A DNA stretch of 49,039 bases, from assembly GCA_022340585.1 (NCBI GenBank), contig JAJDNS010000141.1:1-49039 (forward strand), given 5' to 3'. This document shows, in pieces, positions 33,195-40,639 of this stretch. Position 1 is the stretch's first letter; each line of letters begins with the position of its first letter. Under the pieces are notes generated by a model. The model ran no database searches. It saw only the letters and a list, made by a program, of their open reading frames with translations, and was not told the origin of the DNA. A program made the translations under genes and the position numbers. This stretch comes from Acidobacteriota bacterium. GTDB lineage: Bacteria > Acidobacteriota > Vicinamibacteria > Fen-336.

Positions 33195-34631
33195 TCACGC
33201 GGCTCCCGGCAGTCCCTGGAGTGCCCGCCGCGTCCAGAGGTGCTCGAAGAGATTCCCTTCGTGGGGCTGGTCCCAGCTCACCTGCCAGGTGGGGAGCGGC
33301 CCGAGGTTGAGGCGCGACAGCAACGGCGAGGCGAGGATGCGACGCCGCAGGGCCGCGTCCTCGGTGAGGACGGTCACCGCCAGCGTCGGACCCAGGGCGT
33401 CGGGGATCTCCTCGGCGGCGACCTCCACCACCGACGCGAACGGGAAGAGGAACTCCCGGTTGGCGAGGGGGTGCTCGGGCGAGTCGCACCGGACCACGGT
33501 GGGCAACAGGTAGGTCGAGCCCTCCCACTCCACGACCCGGCCCCCGGCGCGGTGACGCGCGGTCACGTCCTCGGCTCCCGGAACCTGGAGGTCCTGGTCG
33601 ATCATGGCCGAGATGCGGTGCGCGATTCGGGGATTGGCGAACGGGGCGAGCTCGGCCTCGGGGTCCTCTTCCCCGCGGGGCCGGATCGCGGCCATCTTCT
33701 CCGCGAGGCCCTCGGCGAGCGCCCGGCCCTGGCCGGTGGTCCAGACGCCGGAGGCGTTCACGCACGAGCGCCCGCCGTTGGCCGCGATCGACGCGACCAT
33801 GACGTCGAGGTGCGTGCGCCAGTCGTCCTCCGAGTCCGGCCCCAGGAGCACCTTGCTGTAGCCCGGGCCGTGGACCTCGACCCGCGGATCACCCTGCCAC
33901 GGCCGCGTCGAGGCCACGTCCCCGAACACCATCCCCCGCCCGCAGCGGCGGAGAATCTCCCCGCCCCCGGCGTGGTCGGTGGGGTAGAAGCCGAAGGCCT
34001 CGGGGGGCGCCCCGGCCTTCACGAACGCCTGGATCAACCGGTACGGCGTCCACGGCTCGGCGCTGCCCGGCTTGAGGACGAGGGCGGTCTTCAGGGCGAT
34101 GGTGGGAGCCCACAGGGCGTGAACGCCAGGGGAGTTGTTCGGCAGCACCACGCCCAGCGTGGGGGAGCTCTGCACGAAGCTGAGGGCGTGGCCGTCCACG
34201 ACGCCCTGACCGCGGTCCAGGACGCCGAGGTCGAGGCCCCGGGTGAGGCCGTCGATCACCGTTCTCGCGCCGGCCAGCACGCCCCGGATCTTCTCCATGT
34301 TCCGACGCACGAGGACGTGGGGGAGTCCGGTGGTTGCCGAGAGCTGGCGCACGTAGTCGTCGGGAGTCTGGGCCTCCTCGCCCACTGGCAGCGTGGTGCT
34401 CATGAAGGCGTCGGCGGCCCGGGCGCTGATCTCCACGAGCCGCGCGGTCGTGAAGCCGTCGAGGGAGGCCCGCATCGCGTCCTGCCCGGCGTCGAGGAGG
34501 TCGCGACGGACGAGGCCGGCGTTGGCCTCCGAGAGCTCGACGAAGGTCTCCTTCGTCCGGAAGTGCGGGACCCGGATCGACTGCACGCTCCGGTACGGGC
34601 GACCCGCCCGCAGGATGGGCAGGTGGAGCAT
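33195..34631 (-). CDS. Aldehyde dehydrogenase / acyl reductase (LuxC-like)
   Basis: A protein of 478 residues of the aldehyde dehydrogenase superfamily. The cofactor-binding region includes VVLPNNSPGVHALW and ALVLKPGS, and the catalytic Cys lies in NGGRSCVNASGVW. The substrate-side sequence and the neighbour suggest an acyl-activating partner, as in LuxC/LuxE or PaaK/ALDH pairs: an acyl-AMP or thioester from the upstream enzyme is reduced to an aldehyde, or the reverse. ATG 34631 shares its A with the stop of that gene (TGATG). No luciferase genes are present. The exact substrate is unknown. Confidence 0.85.
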   Translation of the reverse strand: MLHLPILRAGRPYRSVQSIRVPHFRTKETFVELSEANAGLVRRDLLDAGQDAMRASLDGFTTARLVEISARAADAFMSTTLPVGEEAQTPDDYVRQLSATTGLPHVLVRRNMEKIRGVLAGARTVIDGLTRGLDLGVLDRGQGVVDGHALSFVQSSPTLGVVLPNNSPGVHALWAPTIALKTALVLKPGSAEPWTPYRLIQAFVKAGAPPEAFGFYPTDHAGGGEILRRCGRGMVFGDVASTRPWQGDPRVEVHGPGYSKVLLGPDSEDDWRTHLDVMVASIAANGGRSCVNASGVWTTGQGRALAEGLAEKMAAIRPRGEEDPEAELAPFANPRIAHRISAMIDQDLQVPGAEDVTARHRAGGRVVEWEGSTYLLPTVVRCDSPEHPLANREFLFPFASVVEVAAEEIPDALGPTLAVTVLTEDAALRRRILASPLLSRLNLGPLPTWQVSWDQPHEGNLFEHLWTRRALQGLPGAA

Positions 34632-35722
34632 CAGTACACCCCCTCGACCACCGTGGTCTGGAGCTGGGTGAAGGGCCGGACGTTGCGGACCCCGTCCCAG
34701 GGGTAGAGCTCGCAGGGGGGCTCGCGCTCCGCCTCGTCACGCTCGAGGAAGCGGGGCATGAAGAACTCCTTCGTGAGCGTGGTCAGGCGCCCGCGGCCCG
34801 TCTCCCCGTACTCCACCACCCGCTCGGGGTCGTCGGGATCCACGATCTCGATCATCGCCCTCGGGGCCGGCGGGTAGTAGACGACGTCCCACGGGTCCTC
34901 GGGCCCCCGGGGCCGGTGCACGGCCAACCCCATGAGCGTGTTGCCGTAGGTCGGGGCGAAGTAGGCGCCCTCCATCAGCTCCTCCACCGCGAAGCGGTGG
35001 AACTGCGGGGTCATCTCGGTTCCCCCGCAGAACACCCCGGTGATCCCGAGCTTCTTGAGCGAGGCCTTCTCGCACAGGGCCTCGAGGAGCTTGGGCGTGG
35101 CGAAGAGGCACCGGATGTTCTCGTGGGCCTTCAGCAGGGTCAGGGCCTGGTCGATCACGTGCTGCTTGTACCGCTCCATCTCCCGCATCTCGCCGGCCTT
35201 GACGAGCTTGATCACCCAGCGGGGGTCGAGGTCGACCTGGAAGCAGATGCCGCCGCGGAACTGGCAGAGGTGCTCCACGGCGAGGCGCAGGCGGCGGGGC
35301 CCGGTGGGCCCGAGCTGAAGCCAGTCGGCACCCTTCGGGAAGAACTCGTCGGGAAGGGTCGCGCTGAACTGCTCGTAGTCGATGCGGAAGTCGTCGATGC
35401 TGATGCGCGCCTTGGGCACCCCGGTGGAGCCCCCGGTCTCGAAGATCGAGACCGGCCGGCCGGCGTAGCCCAGCGGCACCCACTTCCGCACCGGCCCCCC
35501 GCGCAGCCACTCGTCCTGGAAGTTGCCGAACCGCGCGAGGTCGCCGTAGCCCTTCACCTCCTGGCGGGGGTCCCACCCCGCTCGCTTCGCGAAGTCGAGC
35601 CAGAAGGGCGTCCCCGTCGCCGGGTCGAAGTGCCAGCCCACCACCTCCTGCACCCAGGCATCGAGCTCCTCCCGTCTTGCCTGGATCCGGGCCCCGAGAT
35701 CGACTTGACTGGTCGAGCCCAC
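34631..35722 (-). CDS. LuxE/PaaK-like acyl-adenylating enzyme
   Basis: A protein of 363 residues of the adenylate-forming family. The ATP loop is ETGGSTGVPKARIS, a later motif is GGTEMTPQFHRF, and GNTLMG plus EYGETGRGRLTTL mark the C-terminal part. It is shorter than true phenylacetate-CoA ligase (about 430), nearer to LuxE acyl-protein synthetase. It probably activates a carboxylic acid as acyl-AMP and passes it to the coupled reductase. I chose GTG 35722 because GGAGGG is 4 nt upstream and a TATAAA box lies further out at 35756-35761. An ATG at 35767 is an alternative that would add 15 residues and place the box inside the gene. Confidence 0.8.
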   Translation of the reverse strand: MGSTSQVDLGARIQARREELDAWVQEVVGWHFDPATGTPFWLDFAKRAGWDPRQEVKGYGDLARFGNFQDEWLRGGPVRKWVPLGYAGRPVSIFETGGSTGVPKARISIDDFRIDYEQFSATLPDEFFPKGADWLQLGPTGPRRLRLAVEHLCQFRGGICFQVDLDPRWVIKLVKAGEMREMERYKQHVIDQALTLLKAHENIRCLFATPKLLEALCEKASLKKLGITGVFCGGTEMTPQFHRFAVEELMEGAYFAPTYGNTLMGLAVHRPRGPEDPWDVVYYPPAPRAMIEIVDPDDPERVVEYGETGRGRLTTLTKEFFMPRFLERDEAEREPPCELYPWDGVRNVRPFTQLQTTVVEGVY

Positions 35723-35755
35723 TTTCCCTCCCGCTCTCTGGTTGACCGATCTTCC

Positions 35756-35761
35756 TTTATA
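35756..35761 (-). promoter_or_regulatory. -10-like box of the LuxE/PaaK-like gene cluster
   Basis: On the minus strand TATAAA lies 33 nt before GTG 35722, in an 84-nt divergent gap shared with the GMC oxidoreductase gene. No consensus -35. It may drive the run of minus-strand genes to at least 30256. Confidence 0.35.
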
Positions 35762-35790
35762 CCGCATCGGGTGAGATGCCCGTCCCGAGG

Positions 35791-35796
35791 TACCCT
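35791..35796 (+). promoter_or_regulatory. -10-like box of a possible leaderless transcript
   Basis: TACCCT ends 10 nt before ATG 35807 of the GMC oxidoreductase gene, and no Shine-Dalgarno lies between. No -35 consensus. Confidence 0.25.
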
Positions 35797-35806
35797 TTTG
35801 GGCGCT

Positions 35807-37513
35807 ATGACCCAGCCCCGCTGTCCTTCCGGAGAGCTGCTCCCCGGACGTACGACGACAGGCCTGCTGAGCGCCGTCCTCCTTCTGGCCCCCGGTGCCG
35901 GCGGCGTGACCACGGAGAGCAGGGGGGCTCCGTTCGACTACGTCGTCGTCGGGGCCGGGGCGGCCGGCAGCGTGCTGGCCCACCGCCTGACCGAGGATCC
36001 GGCGACGCGCGTGCTCGTGCTCGAGGCCGGCGGCCCGGACGACGATCCGAGAATCCACCGGCCCTCGGCTTTTCGCCAGCTCCTCGCCACGCCCTTCAAC
36101 TGGGGCGACTCGACGGAGGCGGAGCCCCAGCTGAACGACCGGGAGATCGCCCTGCCGCGGGGCCGGGGGTGGGGCGGCGGCGGGACCATATCGGCCATGG
36201 TTTACGTCCGTGGCCACGCGTCGGACTTCGACCGCTGGGAGGGGCTCGGGAACCCGGGCTGGGGCTACGACGACGTCCTGCCGTACTTCAAGAGGGCCGA
36301 GAACCAGGAACGCGGCCCCTCGGAGTACCACGGTGTGGGCGGGCCTCAGAACGTGGCCGACCCCCGATGGGTCTCACCGATCTCCGAGGCGTTCCTCGAG
36401 GCCGCGCACCAGGCCGGCCTCCCGGCGAACGGGGACTTCAACGGCGCCCGGCAGGAAGGAGTGGGCCTGTATCAGCTCAACCAGAGGGACGGGCAGCGGC
36501 ACTCGGCGGCCGACGCCTACCTGCGGCCCGCCCTCGACCGGGCCAACCTCACCGTCGAGAGCCACGCCCGCGCGACCCGCGTCCTCTTCGAGGGGCGTCG
36601 CGCGGTGGGAGTGGAGTACGTCCAGGGGGGCCGCACGCACGCGGTCCGCGTCGCGCGCGAGGTCGTCCTCTCCGCCGGCACCATCGGCTCGGCCCAGCTG
36701 CTCCTTCTGTCCGGCGTCGGTCCCGCCGATGCGCTCCGCGCGCTCGGACTCCCGGTCGTCCATGACCTGCCCGGGGTGGGGGAGAACCTCCAGGATCACC
36801 CGCGCGTCGCGGCGACCTGGGCCTCGCGCAAGCCCCTGGGTCTGTCCGATGCGCAGCGCGAGGAGGCGGAGCAGGAGTACGCGACGAGCCGGACGGGACC
36901 GCTGTCGAGCAACGGCATCGGGGCCGGGGCCTTCGTCCGTCTCGCCCCGGGCGACCCCGCGCCCGGGCTCCAGATCATGCCGACCACCGACCCCGCCGCC
37001 GACACCTTCAGCATCCACGTCGCGCTGATGCATCCAGCCAGCCGGGGCTCGGTCCGTCTGCGGTCCTCCGATCCGACCCAGGCGCCGGCGATCCTGGTCA
37101 ACTACCTGGCCAGCGAGCAGGACCTGGACGGGCTCGTCCAGGGGCTCCGTGTCGTGCGCCGGATCGGGGCCGCCCAGGCGCTCGCAGAGTTCCGGGGCGA
37201 GGAGCTCGGCCCGGGACCCGAGGGCTGGGAACCCCACGCCCTGACCGACTACATCCGTGCCCACGTGGGCACGTTCTTCCATCCCGTCGGGACCTGTCGA
37301 ATGGGGACCGACGCGCTCGCGGTCGTCGACCCGGAGCTGCGGGTGAGAGGCGTCGAGAGCCTGCGTGTCATCGACGCCTCGGTGATGCCCACCCTCTTGA
37401 GCGGGGCCACCCACGCTGCCACCGTCATGATCGCGGAGAAGGGCGCCGAGCTCCTGAAAGCTCGAGTCCGCCCTGTCCGTCGGTTTCCGGACTCGGGCTC
37501 GTCGCCTGAGTGA
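35807..37513 (+). CDS. GMC-family flavoprotein oxidoreductase, probably exported
   Basis: A protein of 568 residues. A hydrophobic N-terminal segment (about 18-33) suggests export or anchoring. The FAD-binding dinucleotide motif is VVVGAGAAGSVLAHRL (46-61), with the ribose-binding Glu in VLEAGG. The C-terminal HPVGTCRMG contains the catalytic His of choline dehydrogenase/glucose oxidase relatives, and SAGTIGSAQLLLLSG is the second GMC signature. The first signature reads GWGGGGTISAMVYVRG, with GG-GTI where GGSSSIN is usual. It oxidises an alcohol or sugar with FAD. It is divergent from the LuxE-like gene, whose pathway could share aldehyde/alcohol chemistry, but that link is inference. Confidence 0.9.
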   Translation: MTQPRCPSGELLPGRTTTGLLSAVLLLAPGAGGVTTESRGAPFDYVVVGAGAAGSVLAHRLTEDPATRVLVLEAGGPDDDPRIHRPSAFRQLLATPFNWGDSTEAEPQLNDREIALPRGRGWGGGGTISAMVYVRGHASDFDRWEGLGNPGWGYDDVLPYFKRAENQERGPSEYHGVGGPQNVADPRWVSPISEAFLEAAHQAGLPANGDFNGARQEGVGLYQLNQRDGQRHSAADAYLRPALDRANLTVESHARATRVLFEGRRAVGVEYVQGGRTHAVRVAREVVLSAGTIGSAQLLLLSGVGPADALRALGLPVVHDLPGVGENLQDHPRVAATWASRKPLGLSDAQREEAEQEYATSRTGPLSSNGIGAGAFVRLAPGDPAPGLQIMPTTDPAADTFSIHVALMHPASRGSVRLRSSDPTQAPAILVNYLASEQDLDGLVQGLRVVRRIGAAQALAEFRGEELGPGPEGWEPHALTDYIRAHVGTFFHPVGTCRMGTDALAVVDPELRVRGVESLRVIDASVMPTLLSGATHAATVMIAEKGAELLKARVRPVRRFPDSGSSPE

Positions 37514-37549
37514 CGTCCGCTGGCCCATCACTCAGGCGACCTTCCTGTG

Positions 37550-37555
37550 TATGAT
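37550..37555 (+). promoter_or_regulatory. -10-like box of a possible leaderless transcript
   Basis: TATGAT (5 of 6 to consensus) ends 9 nt before ATG 37565. No Shine-Dalgarno is present. Confidence 0.4.
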
Positions 37556-37564
37556 CCCGGTGTC

Positions 37565-37831
37565 ATGCCGAAACCGATACGCAGCCCGGTTCAGGAGATC
37601 GTCGGGAGCCTGGTCGGACGCCTCAGGTACCCGTGGGTGTTCGTGCTGCTCGCCGCGGTCTTCATCGCCGACACGATCATTCCGGACCCGATCCCCTTCG
37701 TCGACGAGATCATGCTGGCGCTCCTCACCTTCCTGGTGGGAACCTGGCGGACGCGGCGGCAGGGCCCGCCCGAGGTCGTCGACGTGAGCCCCACCGCCGC
37801 CGGCAAGCCCCCGTCCGAGCCGCGCCAGTAG
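37565..37831 (+). CDS. Small membrane protein (possibly DUF6116-like)
   Basis: A protein of 88 residues. A basic N-terminus is followed by a hydrophobic stretch PWVFVLLAAVFIADTIIP, the motif PDPIPFVDEI, and a second hydrophobic helix (MLALLTFLVGTW). The C-terminus is polar. The combination resembles a family of short bacterial membrane proteins that I recall as DUF6116; that name is tentative. No Shine-Dalgarno precedes the ATG, but a TATGAT box is 9 nt upstream. An in-frame ATG at 37547 is less likely because it lies before that box. Function unknown. Confidence 0.55.
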   Translation: MPKPIRSPVQEIVGSLVGRLRYPWVFVLLAAVFIADTIIPDPIPFVDEIMLALLTFLVGTWRTRRQGPPEVVDVSPTAAGKPPSEPRQ

Positions 37832-37975
37832 CGACCCGCCCCACCCCTTGCCGAGCCCCACGAGCCCGGCCGAGTCCCCCCACGGCCGGAATCCCCGGTT
37901 GGAGCGCGCCTTGCCCACGGGGTCGGCGGGCGGTAGTCTGTCGTCAGCTGATTCAGTAAAGAGAGGAGCAGCGCT

Positions 37976-39322
37976 GTGCGAAACCGCGGGCTGGTTGTCT
38001 TCCTCGTGACCCTGGCGGCCTCAGTGGCGATCCCGGGCTCGTCCGTGGGTGGCGAGGCCCTGGAGGCCGAGCACTACTGGCCCCGGTGGCGTGGGCCACT
38101 CATGACCGGGGTGGCGTCCCATGCGACACCCCCGGTCGAGTGGAGCGAGACGAAGAACGTTCGCTGGAAGGTGGAGATCCCGGGCAAGGGCTCGGCCACC
38201 CCGGTCGTCTGGGACGACCGCATCCTCGTGCTGACCGCGGTGCCGACGGGAGCGCGGGTCGAGGTGCCCGAGCCGGCCGAGCCCCGGCCCGACTGGCAAC
38301 GGAACGCGGTCCAGAACGCCGACGAGGTCCAGCAGTACACGGTCCTCGCCCTCCGCCGCAGCGACGGGACGACGCTGTGGAAGCGCGTGGTGCGCGAGTC
38401 TCCGCCCCACGAGGGGACCCACGCGACCGGGAGCTGGGCCTCGGCGTCGGCGGTCACCGACGGTGAGGTCGTGATCGCCTCCTTCGGCTCCCAGGGCCTG
38501 TACGCGCTGAGCATGGACGGGGAGCTCCTCTGGGAGAACGACCTCGGGGACATGACGATCAAGATGGCGTTCGGGGAGGGCAGCTCCCCGGCCCTGGGAA
38601 AGGATCGCGTCTTCGTGCAGTGGGATCACGAGGGAGAGTCGTTCCTGGTGGCCCTCGACCGAAAGACCGGTGACGAGGTCTGGCGCCAGAGCCGTGACGA
38701 GGGCACCTCGTGGGCCAGCCCTCTCCTCGTGGAGCACGACGGCCGCACGCAGGTCATCACCAGCGCCACCAACAAGGTTCGCAGCTACGACGCGGAGACG
38801 GGTGACATCGTCTGGGAGACGCCCGGGATGACCCAGAACGCCATCCCCACGCCGGTGTACCAGGACGGCCTCGTCTTCCTGACCAGCGGCTTTCGCGGGA
38901 ACGCGCTTCTGGCGATCAAGCTCGCGGAGGCGAAGGGCGACATCTCCGGCTCGCCGGCCATCGCCTGGTCGCACGACCGGGACACGCCCTACGTGCCCTC
39001 ACCCCTGCTCTACGGGAACGAGCTCTACCTGCTCAAGGATCGCAAGGGCCTGCTCTCGTGCTTCGACGCGCGGACCGGCAAGCTGCTCTACGGCCCCGAG
39101 CGGATCACCGACGTGCCCAACGTCTACGCGTCGCCGATAGGGGCGGCCGGACGCATCTACGTCGCCGGGCGGGAAGGGACGACCGCGGTGATCCGGCGCG
39201 GCCCCGAGTTCGAGGTCCTGGCCACCAACGTCCTCGAGGACGGCTTCGACGCGTCCCCGGTGGCGGTGGACTCCGAGCTGTACCTGCGGGGCCAGCGCTA
39301 CCTGTACCGCATCTCCGAGTAG
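37976..39322 (+). CDS. Secreted PQQ-repeat beta-propeller protein
   Basis: A protein of 448 residues with a signal peptide (about 1-25), the family motif WPRWRGPLMTG, and a PQQ-repeat propeller (for example ALDRKTGDEVW, SYDAETGDIVW, FDARTGKLLYG). The GTG start has GAGGAG 7 nt upstream, and a TAGTCT box at 37934-37939 could be its -10. Closest in layout to the paralogue at 42971; both end in the pattern EFEVLATN or EYELLATN followed by a last blade. No enzyme active site is visible. Ligand unknown. Confidence 0.9.
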   Translation: MRNRGLVVFLVTLAASVAIPGSSVGGEALEAEHYWPRWRGPLMTGVASHATPPVEWSETKNVRWKVEIPGKGSATPVVWDDRILVLTAVPTGARVEVPEPAEPRPDWQRNAVQNADEVQQYTVLALRRSDGTTLWKRVVRESPPHEGTHATGSWASASAVTDGEVVIASFGSQGLYALSMDGELLWENDLGDMTIKMAFGEGSSPALGKDRVFVQWDHEGESFLVALDRKTGDEVWRQSRDEGTSWASPLLVEHDGRTQVITSATNKVRSYDAETGDIVWETPGMTQNAIPTPVYQDGLVFLTSGFRGNALLAIKLAEAKGDISGSPAIAWSHDRDTPYVPSPLLYGNELYLLKDRKGLLSCFDARTGKLLYGPERITDVPNVYASPIGAAGRIYVAGREGTTAVIRRGPEFEVLATNVLEDGFDASPVAVDSELYLRGQRYLYRISE

Positions 39323-39585
39323 TCGGCGTCCCCAGCCTCCCGCTCGACGTCGAGTCCAGCCCGTTGGACTTTTGGAGCGGTGGCCCGGAGAGCCGCCACG
39401 ACAGGTCGACTCGCCGCGTTCGTCCACGTCGATGGACGTCGCGGCCGGTCACCAGGTCTTGTTGTCAGCGCGGCCGGCTCTTCTCGGCCCCGGGGCGGAA
39501 CCCCGGGCGTCAAACGTCGTACTCCCCTGCGTGGGGTCCGGTGTGCACGCGGTGAACCGGGCGCCCGGACACGGGGGGTAACGTC

Positions 39586-40389
39586 ATGGTCCGAAGCCTG
39601 GCTGCCGGCGCCACACTCGTCCTCTGTCTCGCGGTCCCTCCGCTCGCGGCGGCGGAGGACGCGCCGACCTCCGGCGTCAGTGCAAGATTCTGGATCGGCC
39701 GCTGGAGCGACTACGAGGACTGCCTGCGCACCGCTCCCATCGACCGGATCGAAGACGTGGGCCAGGGTGTCACCAAACCCCGGAGGGCCTTCTTCAGGCC
39801 GGGAGGCGTGGCCGCGAGCGCCATCGTCAAGGTCCTTCCCCGCAAACGCATGAAGGGGTTCTGGGAGAGCTACCAGGCGGAGGTCGCAGCCTACGTGCTC
39901 GACCGCATTCTCCGCCTCGACATGGTCCCGGTGACGGTGGAGCGCCGGATCGAGGGTGACCTGGCCTCGGTCCAGCTGTGGATCGACCGGACCCGCCTCC
40001 TGTCCGACGTCGGCGCCGAGGTTCCCCCCCGTCCCTACGAGTGGGCGCGGCAGGTGCGGCGCCAGCGGGTCTTCGACGCCCTCATCGCCAATATCGACCG
40101 CAACGCCGGGAACATGCTGGTGGACGAGGACTGGAACATGATCCTCATCGACCACTCGCGAGCCTTCATGAAGAACGAGACGCCGTTCCTGGACGAGATC
40201 AGTGCCGTCGATCGACCGCTCTATGAGGCCGTCAAGGCTCTCGACGAGGCGACCCTCGACGAGCAGCTGAAGCCGTGGCTCTTCGGCAAGGGCTCGGTCA
40301 AGGACCTGCTGAAGCGACGCGACAAGATCGTGGAGAAGCTGGAGAAGCTGGCCCGGGAGCGAGGAGAGGCCGCCGTCTTTACACCGTGA
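39586..40389 (+). CDS. Secreted kinase-like protein (PI3/4K-, HipA- or Fam20-like fold)
   Basis: A protein of 267 residues with a clear signal peptide (about 1-23). The mature part has the order of an atypical kinase: Lys82 in AIVKVLP, Glu99 in YQAEVAAY, a hinge-like SVQLWID, the catalytic loop IDRNAGNMLV with Asp171 and Asn176, and a metal-binding Asp189 in LIDHSRAF. DRNxGN followed by ID is the pattern of PI3/4-kinase-like and Fam20/HipA-type kinases, while the glycine-rich loop is weak. With a signal peptide it would act outside the cytoplasm, where ATP is normally scarce. Alternatives are a pseudokinase or a non-phosphate transferase. The ATG is preceded by a G-rich tract. Stand-alone gene. 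Confidence 0.75.
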   Translation: MVRSLAAGATLVLCLAVPPLAAAEDAPTSGVSARFWIGRWSDYEDCLRTAPIDRIEDVGQGVTKPRRAFFRPGGVAASAIVKVLPRKRMKGFWESYQAEVAAYVLDRILRLDMVPVTVERRIEGDLASVQLWIDRTRLLSDVGAEVPPRPYEWARQVRRQRVFDALIANIDRNAGNMLVDEDWNMILIDHSRAFMKNETPFLDEISAVDRPLYEAVKALDEATLDEQLKPWLFGKGSVKDLLKRRDKIVEKLEKLARERGEAAVFTP

Positions 40390-40439
40390 CCGCGGGCCCG
40401 GCTGGCGGGCCGCGCTCCCGGAGAGCTGGAGCGCCCGGT

Positions 40440-40458
40440 CGCACCCGTACGGGGTGCG
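40440..40458 (+). terminator. Terminator-like hairpin after the kinase-like gene
   Basis: A perfect 7-bp GC-rich stem (40440-40446 with 40452-40458) and a 5-nt loop, 51 nt after the stop. There is no T-tract, so it may be a 3' stabilising hairpin rather than an intrinsic terminator. The 250-nt convergent gap that holds it shows no gene. Confidence 0.3.
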
Positions 40459-40639
40459 CGCGAACCTCATCGGGCGTCCGGTCCCCGACAGCGGAAGCTC
40501 GAGGCTAGCGACGGCGAACAGGCCGACCAGGGTGCGCCGGGCGTGGGTGGTCCCCGGTCTCATGGGCAGACTCCGATCCATGAGAGTCGTCAGGCAACTA
40601 CGGGGAGCGGCGCGAAGCCAGCGTGGACCCCTCGGCCGG

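Noticed and set aside
33195..35722. Bioluminescence (lux) operon
   Set aside because: Only the acid-activating and reducing parts are present, with no luciferase subunits, and both belong to broader families.
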